The notes beneath the pieces were generated by a model. The model was not told the DNA's origin. It worked only from the letters and a program-made list of their open reading frames with translations, and did not search any database. From Hymenolepis diminuta (Eukaryota; Platyhelminthes; Cestoda; Cyclophyllidea; Hymenolepididae), in contig CAADRB010000012.1 in NCBI GenBank assembly GCA_900708905.1, positions 1,347,235 through 1,411,234 on the forward strand: a stretch of DNA of 64,000 nucleotides, written 5' to 3'. Made by a program: the position numbers and the translations under genes. How positions within the stretch are numbered: the stretch's first letter is position 1; every line of letters starts with the position of its first letter. Below, piece after piece: positions 49,501 through 62,479 of the stretch.

Positions 49501-51710
49501 GTAAGGATGACTCAGGGGAGGGGAATTTACAGACCAGCATCTGTTAGGGGTGCTGGGCAAATATAGGTCAATTTAGGTAACAGCAATAAATGTCTTTTTA
49601 ATGCAACGAGGAGTCTGACCATTACTCTTCAACCTTACTTTACAACTGATTTTGAAAGAGGTCACTGAAAGAGTCGCACATATTGAGTATCCTGATGATC
49701 CATGATTAATAGCTAATAATTCTAGTGCTGCAAAATGTTGTAGGATAAATTCATGGGAGTTCTAGCTAAGTGTGATATGTAGATGAATATCACCAATACT
49801 GTGCGGACGTACGGGAGGAGGGGAGATACAGATGTAGAATGGCTGCCTGTTGGAAGCAGCAGGATTCATAAAGTAAACTTCTTTACATATCGGAGACAGC
49901 GACAGAATCCTTAACCTGCAATATCTGCAGAGCCAAAAAAGCAACTCATAGTGTTCGACCACAATGATAGCATCTTCATAGGGTCAATCTTCTATTAAAG
50001 CCTTTTCAAAACGGCACTTAGAGTCTTTGATGACAACAAACATAAAACTCCCAATAACACGGAGAGAGAACGGATCTTAAGATTACGCTTTCACGGAGCC
50101 ATTATGTGTGAAGAGCGGATTCTTCCGGAAATCCCATAACCAAGCTTCAACACAAAATACTTTTCTTTTGGGCTGGTATAAAAGTCTTGCCAATTTTCCT
50201 ATCCTAAAGCCCATTTAGTATATCAGCATTCCATAGGGAATTATAAAGAAAGTTTACACAAAGTTATAGATAAGGCAAATTGATCGGGACGCCAAAGAAG
50301 TCCTTGATTTGCCGGAGTTATCATGAATAAAATAGTAAACGACGTCAATTCCAGTTTCTAATATTGTTAATGCCTATTTTAAGGAAACTCGGGCAAAACA
50401 ATGAAACGTGAAATTGTCAACTGTGTGTGAATATTTGCCGAAAATAAAGCAATACTCTTGGACTATCGACAGAATCACTGTTCCTCGGAAGCAATGGTCA
50501 ACAGGACCTGCCAGTGTCCAATTTCTGATTGCTTAAGTCATATAAACGACAGAGATGGCTGAAAAAATAAGCTCCAGAATGTCATCCTCAGGGCTGACGT
50601 TTTATTCAGTGCGAGTCCTTTGGAAAATCATTTGAAGAAGCAGCAGTATACGTCCTCCGGCCTGAGAAGAGAAGAACTAATCGCTACAATTCCCACGGAC
50701 CAATCCCCACTACCCTTTCCCCAAAATATTCCTTCTCTGCTGCAGTTGTGCATCCGCTTATTGAATCGTACATTGTATGTTACTCTAATTAATAAATGAA
50801 CATAAATATATGTATCATTGATCAAGGACACATTATAGGGAAACAATGGGAAAAATTTTCAGCCTGAACAAGTTCGTTTAGAACACGACATACGGTAGAG
50901 GGAGGATAGCAAATTTAAATACCGCTCTTTCCAAATATATAATATATATTGAACATCCCAGATTTTTACTTAGATTTAATCCATATAAAGACTCATAGCA
51001 TTATAAGAGACATCTAACATACAATTTGTATCCTAGTAACCAAAGAAGTCACACTCTGTTTTCCTTTGTATTTCTTCAATAAACATTAAGCCCATATTTT
51101 AAGCACACGAGTTAAAGTCCTAAGTGTTTCCGAATGTCTTATTTTTGGCAATTTTCAAATTAATTTTGGTATTTTAAATCATCCTATATTCTCCTTTGAA
51201 TTAAACCTTTTTGAGAGAAAAAAGACAAATAATGAAATTGAAAATGATATTTATTTCGACTATGAGCAGAGAAATCTCACGAACGTAATCATTAAAATTA
51301 AGTGATTAATGAAATTTAAGTAGTAAAACATAGAAGGAGAAGCCTTATAGAAGTAAGTGTCAACTACATTAATACCTATAATAATGAATGCCAAAAATAG
51401 TACCCAAGGCACATAAATCACAAACACCCCCAAGGATTTGACATTTAATTGTTTAAACTAAGAATATAACAATGGTGGATAAAAATAGAAGAGTGTAAAT
51501 GGATATTTGAATAAAAAAGACACGCCGATTCAAATAGGTGATTCATACAATCACTAAGCCAACGATTTAATTTCAAACCAAATCTATTTGCAATTTTGTT
51601 TGTTTAATATTTATAATCTCCAACTCATTAACTAAACTTATGCACTTAAACAGAGTCAGACGATATATTTGATGTGAAAAGAAATTCTAAAGTTAGGTAT
51701 TTGTGCCACT
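46558..51710. other. Gene-poor spacer
   Basis: No supported gene. A stretch at 47230-47500 shares short blocks with 42340-42400 (ATAAACACACTC, CAATATAAA-AGCTCCT). More complex sequence occurs at 49390-50130 and 50480-50760, without long frames. A 65-codon plus frame at 48135-48332 has a lysine-rich, AT-driven composition and is not supported. Confidence 0.65.
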
Positions 51711-52171
51711 TCAGTCATATTTAATCGTTTCCTAAATAAAATTTGAAGAAGATGAAAATCATAGAAAATCGGGGGTATTTGAAAGAGAATTTTGTGATTA
51801 AAACTTAATTTTCATAACACTTTTAATCTTTATAATTGATTTCTAAGATTAGGAGTCACGATCGGAAATACAATATTAGTGGCTTTATTCTTCTTCTAGG
51901 TTTTCTGTTAGCTTGGTTCGCTTACCGATTTTGTCCAGTCCTTTGCCTTTTCTTTATTGTTGCGTGCAAGATCACCTAATTTAAAGTAGTTATCTAACAC
52001 CCACGTTAGGAATTCTGATCTCCATGAAATCACAAACTCAATGTATTGGTCACTGACTCCCCTTTGTTCTTTTCCAATAAAATATTCTCCCATCGGTTCT
52101 GTTTGATTTCTTTCTTGCGTTACTTGAGTTCGTGCGAGCAAAGACACAAGATTAACTGGTTTTTTCTTCAT
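51711..52171 (-). CDS. Tentative small two-exon gene, unknown function
   Basis: The first exon, 51926-52171, begins with ATG, has 82 codons of charged, Trp-containing sequence (SWRSEFLTWVLDNYFKLGDL, NNKEKAKDWTKS), and ends at a consensus donor (TCG then gtaagc). The best downstream acceptor (attttatttag at 51732-51742) adds six codons and a TGA at 51711-51713, giving 88 residues with a 194-nt phase-0 intron. It has no signal peptide or membrane segment. I do not recognise the family. Support is the combination of a start codon, non-AT composition and a good donor; the second exon is the weaker half. A chance frame is possible. Confidence 0.35.
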
Positions 52172-55100
52172 TTTAATGCGGCATAATCTGTGCTTTGGAT
52201 TTTCCCACAGGTGCAATCGTTTATTTAAAAATGCTGGTTAACAGGATGGGGTTAGAGAATGCGAATTTCTCATAGGATCGACTCCAGAATATATTCCATC
52301 GATCCATTTCAAGTTTTTTTTTTAATATTTCCTTATTGAGTATAGTTTTACCGGATAACCGCATAACTATCGCTGAAGTTCGAATTCTTTGGACTCTTTA
52401 AAGACTCTTAAACATCTTTATTTACTTCTTGGCTGTACATACATCATGATATTTGAGCCTCTGATAATGTAATCAAAGGGCCTTTTTGGTGCTTATAATC
52501 GACTTATGCCAATTTCAAGCCTTTATCCACGGCAAGATTTAATTTAAGACATTAGGCATTTTAACACTTGAGCAATGAGTTTTACTCCTTCGCAGAAACG
52601 CAATTCCAGTTTATCGGCAACAAGTTAATTGTTAGCACTTGTTCTATCCTAATTAAATATTGTGTTACTGAGGTTAATTCCTGTCTTGTTTTAGCTGAGT
52701 TTGTTTTTATGCAAAGGACACTAGTTTGGCAAGGTTTCTCCACTTCATATTAGCGTCTTCTAAACTGGAACCACTCCTGACTTTTTCTTTGGCATGAAAA
52801 TTTATTGATTACCTCTTTTTTCAAAGTTTGTGAACTGTGGTGACTTAAAATTTTCAATTTATTGCCGACTTAAAAAACCTTGTCATCTGTCCTAGGCTTA
52901 CCCACATATGATATTGACGATTTTTGCTATGTCTCATCAACTCCCTAATCCCATCGTCACATATGTGCTCTCCGAATATGGTCACATTTATTCCAATTAG
53001 TGATATAATCTGTCAAAAGAATGTTAATTTTGATGGGTTATCGAATTAAGAAAAAAAAATTTTTGTCAATTCTTAATTTGAAACTTAAACTTATTTTTTA
53101 TTAAGCTTAAAAAATTAAACGTAAATTTTAATCAAATCAAACTTTCAGCATGCAAATATCTTTCATTATTATATAAATTATGAGACAGTTTATTTATTCA
53201 AAGCGATATCTTTAAAATTTTTAGTCATTGACAAAATGCTGGAAAACAAACATGATCGCTTAGCCACCTATGTTTGCAGTAATTTACATTTTAGCCTAAC
53301 CGTGACTATGGGCTTTTTAATTGTGCTGTTTGGTTTCAAAATTTTGATTGCTCTTTAGAAAAAGAAGATTGTTCTCTCTTAATATGCAATGAATTTTAAG
53401 GTTACTTTTCAAAATCACAGAATTCATGCATTTTACTCCAGGTTTTGAATTTGCGTTAGAGCTAGGCGATAACTTCTTACCGTCTATGTATGGAATATTA
53501 ATTAGATTATGACTAATTAGAAGTGGTTTTATATTAATTTTTCTCACGTTTTTCACATTTAAGGGTCTCTATTTTTATTTTCGTCGACTGATTTTATGTA
53601 CTAAATCAGTACTAAATATAACCATGATCATTTAGTTCTCTTCCATCTCGCTAAATTTTAAGTTTTTAAAGATCTAAAACAAGGTTTATTTACTTATCTA
53701 TTTATTCAGTTTAATCAAAAAGTCGTATTTGGCACGATGAGCATTATTTCAATGTAATATTATCGTGTGGAGAAAAAAGGCAAATTGTGTGTTTAAGTCT
53801 TGAAAAAAAATTCTGCATAACACCAGTTACGATTAGGATATTGCGACAGTTTAGTATTTTAGGCAAGTGACAATTCAAAAGCGAAGGCTTGCATTTTTTT
53901 ATGCTCTCTGTTTCACCTTTTGTTCGCATTTTTCTAACTACATTAAAAGCGTATACCTCGACTTACCGAGTTTTAAACAGGGGTATTAGTGTCATACTCG
54001 CTTTCAGATTTACAGATTCGTTTGCTGGTAAATGAGAGCAGACTTTTTACTTCAATGGCCGGAATGGAAGGATGATACTGTATTTCATGATCTAATAATA
54101 ATATAGTTCACTACAGCTTGTCCAATTAAATCTGTACAATAAACAGTTTTTACAAATATATATTACTGAAATGTTTAAGTAAATATTAATACAATGGGCT
54201 GTTAAGTCTTGTCTCGGCACTGACGATCAATATATTGCTCAGTTTTATCATTATTACCATGGTTAAACAAAGCATCTTACAATTTTCAATTGTGAGAAGT
54301 AACTGAAATCCAACAAATGGTAAAGGGAAGGACATTAGTAAGCTGCTGATAGCAATGCCAAGGTTAGCAAAATTTAAAAGAATGATTGAATAATCTCATT
54401 TTATACAACGTGCTCAAAAAATTAATCCTTTCACATAGCGTAAAAAAGAACAGTCTAAATTAATTTTACCTATCATCGTTAAAATTGTTACAAATTATTT
54501 ATACGGCACGTTATATATGTCCACGAGATGATTTTTCATTGTTAAAAAGAAGGAACTTTAATGAAATTTTATAACATTTGGTTTGCAAACCGCATGGATT
54601 AAATGCTAATCTGAAACAAATACAATAAAATAATGTAGTTTAAAGATAGCGATTCAACAAGTAGCTTAGGTTAGTTTAACACAATCTAATCGAAGGATCA
54701 ACATAGTCACAGACATGAATTAATTCAGGAACCTAGAGTCCAGTTCCCAAAATTTGAACTGTAGAAGGTCAAGCGGTTAAGTTAGGGATAGATAAATAAA
54801 GAATCCAAACCAGGGAGAAATCTTTTATTACCTTAACTTAATTTCCAATTTTTAAAATCTTTGTTAATCTTTACTCTTATCTATTTGTTTAAATGCCGCT
54901 GACTTAAAGACGTTTTCCATCAAAACATGTTGGATTAATTTGCCACACCATTGAAACCTAGTCTCACAAAAATTACTTTTATTATTTTAGTAAGTGGAAT
55001 ACATTGATGCAAGAGTCCCTTAATAAAAATGACAGTTGATTTAAATAAAACTAAATAAATTAAAGGCGATTATTACACATTGGAGGAAAGACATTTTCTA

Positions 55101-55798
55101 ATTGCTCAAATGTGATCAGAAAGCCTAGATGTAAACAACGTAAGTACATAAAATATTCAAATTCAAAATAAAAACAAATTTTTAGTTGAAGAATCTCGTC
55201 GAGAACAAATTGCCACTAAGTTAGAAAGAATTGAGTTCCAATATTATTGTATTTAGACTTATGAATAAGATCAAAATCCACATTGATATTCATTTTAAGA
55301 GATAAATGAATAAATATGAAATAACAGTGATTCAATTGAAATTATAACGTATTTTTATGCCAGTTTAAGTAAAAATATCTCATTTCAAACATTATTATTA
55401 TTATTATCTAGTCTATTTAATAATAGCTTGTAAAATTATATTTAAAAATGATAGTGAAAAGTAAAGACTTGTAGTGATTCGACGCCTTATCAGTGCCATC
55501 TGTTATCGTGATATACTCATCGATTTTCACTCCGCAATGTGTATGACTCATCATCGGGCCATTAAACGGCTTATCAATTTCCCACTTCATCAGTCATTTT
55601 CATTGTGAGCTTTACACCTCCATGTGAGTACGTCTTTCAGCCTACTAATTAAAATATATTACCGCCGACTCTGTCTCACTCACTACAGTTCCAGTTCATT
55701 ATCTCTACTAAATCAGTCTTTTTCAAAGCTAAAAACACTCCCGATATCGGATACGCCTTGAAAGTAACGCAAATATCAAATTCATTCTCATGTTTTAG
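52172..55798. other. AT-rich spacer
   Basis: No gene is supported and all frames are short. Apart from the short dispersed block, nothing stands out. Confidence 0.7.
54280..54340 (+). repeat. Short degenerate dispersed block
   Basis: Matches 35198-35275 over GAAGTAACTGAAATC and CAACAAATGGTAAAGGGAA. See those entries; the family is undefined. Confidence 0.35.
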
Positions 55799-56102
55799 GG
55801 CCAGTCCATGCGTAAGTATATTTTAATACCCAGAAGTGTTGCTCATGGCATTTCGTTATCATCTTTTACCAGTTAATAATTTTTGCTTTCGATTACCATT
55901 TATTTGTAAATTCCGTATTGCAGGTGACGAACGATACACGTCAACATTAATCATTTTAGATAAGCTTGTTGTTCCTAGTATATTTTATATTTGCTCCGAT
56001 TGCGAGCGCGAATCCTGTTCACCTTCAAATCAGCCGGAACTTTTCCTAGCTTGTAAATGTATTTTAATAAATGTAAAGTTGGGATTGTGCTTTCGTGAGT
56101 GA
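55799..56102 (+). CDS. Tentative small spliced gene beginning in a 13-nt exon
   Basis: A 13-base segment (55799-55811) is framed by a consensus acceptor (cattctcatgttttag) and donor (gtaagtat) and contains an ATG at 55808. Joined to the next good acceptor (ccgtattgcag at 55913-55923), that ATG reads in frame into 55924-56102 and gives 60 residues ending at TGA. The product would be MRDERYTSTLIILDKLVV..., with a Cys-rich stretch (CSDCERESC) and no clear signal peptide. Flatworms are known for very short exons, but this model is built only from splice signals and frame agreement. The downstream region to 56500 is more GC-rich than the surroundings and could be its 3' part. Confidence 0.25.
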
Positions 56103-59100
56103 AATGTTATACATTTAGAGTGGCTGCTGAGTTCATTTTGTTGCGGTTAGAGTACGGGGCTAACAGTGATGATTAAACAAAAGGACCAAGAGCTGATTGG
56201 ACCGAGATGTGTCCGACAAGCGACAGTCTATGTATATGTGTGTGCATTGAAAGGCTATTTATGTTCGCCATTTGAATGAGGAAGCGCGTGGAGACATAAT
56301 TGTATGTGTACTTTTAGTGGACGGGAAGGTTGCAGGAAAAGGAAGGGACAGTGTGAACAGAACTGGTTTTGAAACATCGCCGAGTCAGCTGTGCCTCCGC
56401 AGCTATCATCCGAGGTACACTTATTTAGCTTTTCCGATCGATGGGGATGAGCCATTTGAGAACACACGATGTTTATTCGTAGAAAGCATGGGGTCATAAT
56501 AAGGTAGAAAATTTCACACATCACTATGAAGATAAGATAATTAAATTTTAGTGATAAGCGATGACGTAAAATAGATATTTCGAAGACGGAGAGATTCATC
56601 CTTCAATTAAATCAAAATTTCAGAATCTTGTTTGACTTAGAGATATGAGATAAGAGTTCCCACAGAAGCCTAGCGATTACATTTTGAAAAAAAAGAACTT
56701 TATGGCATTTGCATAATACAAAGACTTAATGCCTCTAATATTCAAATAAAGCACAAGGTTTAACAACCTAACGTCGTTATTCACTCTTATTTCTCCACCA
56801 TTTCATCCCTTACTAGAATATTTTGCCATTTTGCATGTTCAAATATTGCCTCTTCATTAAAATTTGTAAAGTTTATTTTGTACTCATTTAGAATTGAAAC
56901 CATAGATATAAAAATTACTCTAGTAAATTGCACAAAGATATGACGAAATATTAAAAATGTAGATTCAAACATGTCCTGATATCTGAGATTCAACTTTTTG
57001 GGATGGTCATGCATTCTTGATCCTATGTATATTGATTAAGATAGAACTCATGACTTTTTATTTGTTTAAGAATATGTTAGTGATGTACTGTGCAGTTCGA
57101 AAGCACATTGTTTGTATGCAAAATGTGGTGAGAAATCACTGCAAAAGTACACGCTCAAGTCGATGACATAACCTCGAATAGTCGTTCAAAACCCATGAAA
57201 GGGTATTTAAAAAGGATCGTAATAGAAGGACGATCCCCTATACCTTCCAAAAATTATTCTTCAATCACGCTTCCAATGAAAATAGGGGGTTTTTTGTCCA
57301 CGGAGGGGCATTGATGTCTTTATATCTCTATGGCCTAAACTGTCATATAAAGACGCGCTTATCAGTACTCCTTTATTCAAACCTTCTCCATTCATTTAAA
57401 AGTGCACCCGCACTCATATCCTCACGAGCTTTCTGACATAATGAGATCGTCTGTCCAAGTGACTCATATAAATTGTGTTTGTATTTCCACACTTTGTAAA
57501 ATACAGCTCTTCTATGCTGTTGTAACTCTAGGAGATCGAGCTTCTGCCACTATGATCTATCTGCTCACTAGACATCGCTAGGTTACAGTTGACTTAAACT
57601 CGGAAGCTGCTCTAGGGCACTTTATTAAATAAACAAAGTCTTTATTTATTGCCGTCATTATGGCGTTGACGTTTGGATATTAAAGCACCGTCTCACTGAT
57701 ATTAGTTTTTGTCTAACATAACCGTAAGGTTGTCAGGAGCGAAATACGCCAGCGTATTGAAAAAGCCTATGGGCAATTTGGAGACGAAATGTGGGAAACC
57801 ATTTGATATCCCGGGGAAAATCAATAACTGCAGCTGTGATCTTTGTTTTACCGGCTTTCTATAACACTCACACTTATTATTTAGCTCTTACCATGGTCCG
57901 CCTTCCGTTCAATCTCTCCCATCATCTCTCTCACACTCTCTAAAATGTGATTTGCTTATCTTGGTCACATTCAAAACTCTTGCTATTCTTAATTTGGGAA
58001 GGCTGATTGTCTGTTGTTAGCTGTTAGTCAGTAGCAATTAGCAGTATTCAGTGGTCCTTAGCTGCTACACGATGATATGAAATGATATTCTAAGAAAAGA
58101 ATAAGCCACTGAATCTGGCTTTGAAATCGAAATTTTGTTACTAAAATTAAACATTTGCATTGCCAGTTGAACTATTTCTTATATTACCCGTAATACAAAT
58201 AAAAAAAAATATTTTTGAAGTAAAATTAAATGCATTTTAAGTTATGGCATTTATTTAGAATGAGTAACTAAAAAATTTTAGATTAGTCATTGTCAACAAA
58301 CCAACACGTAATTATGTTGTTCACTGATACCAGTGCATCTTTGATTAAAAATTGAATCTAAAATTTGCGATAGTTTAATTGTAAAAATGAAAACAATATT
58401 TGTAATAATACATAAACCAAGGCAATTCAGCTTTATGGAATGTACCTAGAGAATTGTTTACTATAGAAATGAGTAACCATTGCAATAGAGTGCTCCTTTG
58501 ACACGCAGCATGAGTCAAAATTTACAGTAACATAAGAAAGCATTATGTTTAATTTCGAAAAGTTTAATCACACGGATCTGTAAATGAATCTTCACTACAT
58601 CTAGTGCAAGTTAAATACACGTCTGGTGGAAGTGAAAGAGTTTCAAAAGAAAATCGTAGTCATTGAGTGTCTGCATTATGTACGCTCTAACAGTAACACG
58701 TCTAGACAATTACCCGTTTTCATTAAGTTCTGGAATTTATGGCTATTTTAGAGGCTAAGTGGGTTACAACGATGGTGAGCACATATTGCAATGTCAAAAG
58801 CAAAATGTACTCGGCGCCTCAACAAACAGTGGTTTACTCAATGCTTCACAAAATGTTTGTGAGTTTACAAATAAAAATAAAGTTTCTTTCCGCAGAAATT
58901 GAGGATAATATATCCTTTTATGTTTTAACACATCTAAAACCACTATTACTCTAAATTCGTCTAAAAATTCTATTCAATCTTTGGTTGTACCTGGTGCTTC
59001 CTAATGTTACTATTTCAGGTGGGCAGTGATGACATGAAGTTTCATCCATCAGTCAGAAATAGTGTAACAGTAACGAATCTCATGTACTCTAAGGAATCTT

Positions 59101-62100
59101 CCATGCCTGAAGTCGTTCAAGTGCAATTTATCTTCGAGCCTACTGTGCTCAATTAATAATCAGTCCCAAAGTTCTCTCTGCTTGATCACCAAACAGATCA
59201 AATATGCCGCCTAAAGGAATATAAGGAATGTTGTTGAGTTGGTGTCCCCCCAAAAACTCGAAAATCGCCTATCATGATCAAGTCCCAAAATATCTTCGAC
59301 AAAATAAACCTGAAATTTTCTTATTTTATCACTTTTAACACACTTGTTTTGGAATCAAACTTGCTTAATGTAAATAAATGCGGTTTTTATTTCGTAGAAA
59401 TGTTCTTTTGTGAAAATATGTCCCACAATAAGTTCAAAAATTCTACAAAATGCCGTTCAGTCGGAAAAATTTATTTATCAATAGTAGATTGTAGACTGAG
59501 AACACACAAAGGTTTAAAGCTTAACCGATTACATCGAGCTTTTCTAAATGAATCCCAACTGATGAGGCAATATATTATGCATCCTGACACTTACCAAAAG
59601 TGGTATTGAGCAGAGAAGTCATCTAATTTTGACAATCATAAAATTGAAGAGGGAACTTGATAGCCCTCCAGAATTGATTGGCATGAAGTGGTCTTGTAAT
59701 GCTGTAATGTGTCAAAAGATTACTTTCAACACCGATCAGTCTGGATTAACGCATAAACACTGTTGATGGGATTTTGTCTTTTAAAGTTAGGTTTCAAAAT
59801 ATCAACGAAATTCTACAGACAAGATTCTTATTTTATTTAAAATAGGAAATAAGCAGTAGGGGTACTTTCCAACGGAACAGGAGTATCTTTCCTTCAGTTG
59901 AATTTACAATCCACAATACGGCAACTAAAAAACCGTGTTACAATTAATGCAAGAAATATTATTTAAAATTTTTTATTTCTCAAAGATTAAATCTGAAATT
60001 TGGAAGCACTTTTCTCAGATATTCAACATTTTCCAAATTAAAATTTATTGAATAACAGACTTATATTTAACTTTCAGGGAAAACAAATTATATGATAATC
60101 TTTTTAAAATTATTATCCCTGGCTAGGGACATTTAAATAAATGATAGTTAAATGTTGAGAGATATTTCCAAAATTACTCTAGTCTAATTCTTTACGAAAA
60201 TACGTTGATTTTTTGCCTTTATGGTCCTATGACTGCCAATAGACAGAGAGATTTGAACTGCAAGACCATATATTGATTACATTAGTTCACTTTTCAGTAT
60301 GCTACAACTTGTTGTATGATAAAGAATTATGGGGCAAACCTTTATGAAGTTCCCTTTCTATATTTTACGTAGACCTTCCGCACATGGTTTGACATTAGGT
60401 AGCCTTTCTAATAGTCATTGCTTATCGAAATAATTTTCCAATAAATTAATGAAATGCTTCCTGTCCCCTTTTTACGGCAGACTCCATAGTTCATTGACCT
60501 CTTAAGGAAAACACTATGATTTATTAACCGATTGTTTAAGTTTGAGAGCCAGAATTTAAGATTTATGCAAACTGTATTTCCTAAACCATGTATAATGATA
60601 TTTGATGACCTATTCCATACAGAAATTTATGAAAGTTGAACTGTTCCGAAATCGATTTCACAAACATCATTTCATTAATCTCTTCTACGTAAGAATTAGT
60701 TACATTATTCAACTACAATGATTTTAACATTTGACGGAAATATTATGTCTAAAATAGTCGTTATATGCAGGTTAATACAAAATGGGTATTATCAGCAAAC
60801 AATAAAACATTGACAGCAGAAAAGTATCCAAGAGACACTCTAATGAGAAATGTACACATTATGACCCATTTCGCTAATCAGATTTAACCAGAGCTTTTGA
60901 CATTTATTTAGTGTTCAAACTCTGACGTAGTCATCCTAACCTCAACTTTACTAATCGTTTGCCAACTAAGGAATGTTTATGTCACCTAAGATTTTGTCAG
61001 TATCAATCTGTCCTTATCTGGACTAATGACCCGGACACATATGCATATGCAAACCTTTTCTTAATTACTGCAAAGCCTAAATATTGAATAATTTTGCAAT
61101 TCGTAACAAACCTGAATAGAGTTATTACAGAGAGACTTTTCCTTAGGAAATACAAATGAGGGACAGGGAAAATTAGCTAAGCTATTCTCTTACCCGATTT
61201 TAGAACACAATTAAATAAGTATATAGAAAGAAGAAATAGACCATAGCATAATATATGTCCGAATGTAAAGCAGAAAAGAAGCATTATTGGGAATATTAAG
61301 CCTAAACAGCATCTAAGCAGCACAGCAAAGCTGAAAGGTGCAGATCTATGAAAATATGGTAGAGTAGAATAAATGGCATAGAGAATCCATGAGTGAATAG
61401 ATAGATGAGGTAGAAGGAAGTATAAAGTTAAAAGGGTAAGCAAATTATGATAACAGTTTAATCCATGTGTGAAAAAATAATAATGCTGCAGATTTAATAC
61501 GGACTTCTTCAACTTGACTCGGGTTGCGATAAGTGCGACACTAGACACATATAGTTCACTTGACTGGATGTGCACTAATGTCAACACTTTCGTGACCTCT
61601 TGACCGACAGATGTGTACGTTGACCACTACGTTACCGGGGCACAGTTAACTTGAAGACCTAAAATGAATAAATTACGGGTCAAATACAATTGCCTACTTG
61701 CAATTTCTTAAAATATTTTAAAATTTAAAAACTCCAATTCTTTTGGTATATTCAACCAACGATTTTAATCACCCAGACATGCAACAGTTTATTATAGCCG
61801 CACATTGGACTCTGGAAGTCCATCGAATTCTGAATACCGACTACTTATCTACAAAATTTCAGCTTAGACTTCATTGTTTACCCCTATTCTCCGACTGAAC
61901 TATTTAAAATGGCGTACCAAAAAGAAACTTTCGGACAACAGCTATGCTCATACGCAATCTGTCTCCCCCGTCTGAGCTATCTCCTTGTAATCAACAAAGC
62001 GAGCGACCTCTCTCTTCTCCACCCAGTTTCTTGGTGGAGAAGTCGTTCTAAGGAGGCATTAAGTAGCATATCTACGAGATTAGAGACAGGACACCTAGCT

Positions 62101-62479
62101 GTCCTCCTCCTATAAGAGAATAGGCCTGGATTGGGCTCATGATTAAAAGGAGATATTTAATTTCAATATTTACACTGAGGGAAAGGATGCTCAAGTAGTG
62201 GCAATAGTTTGATAATGGATTAGGATAATAGAAAACTACGTCTAAACATAAACATCAGATCAGTTGGTCCCTACTTACGTACAGATAGAAAACCAGATTG
62301 GTCTTAATCAATCCATTCTAATGGATTGTGTACTAATATCTTATGTAGCCCTTACAGATGCATACCATTTCATGTTAATTAAATGTCCATTTTTAACCGG
62401 GGATATCCTTTTATCCTGTTTAATTTAAATTGTAAAAGAAAATACTCAATATAATATTAATTACGGTGATTACTAACCA
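56103..62479. other. Gene-poor spacer
   Basis: Contains a more GC-rich patch at 56200-56500, an LTR-like stretch at 57280-57960 (CT-rich tract, AATAAA-rich 57628-57645), and a long hydrophobic minus-strand frame at 61177-61587 that I do not accept as a gene. No RNA gene was recognised. Confidence 0.6.
62419..62424 (-). terminator. Candidate polyadenylation signal of the Skp1-like gene
   Basis: ATTAAA on the minus strand about 56 bases after the predicted stop, a suitable spacing for a short 3' untranslated region. Confidence 0.35.

Noticed and set aside
61177..61587. Hydrophobic minus-strand frame of 136 codons
   Set aside because: The sequence is T/C-rich so Leu, Phe and Tyr dominate by composition. 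There is no recognisable family or convincing splice context beyond one donor-like site near its end.
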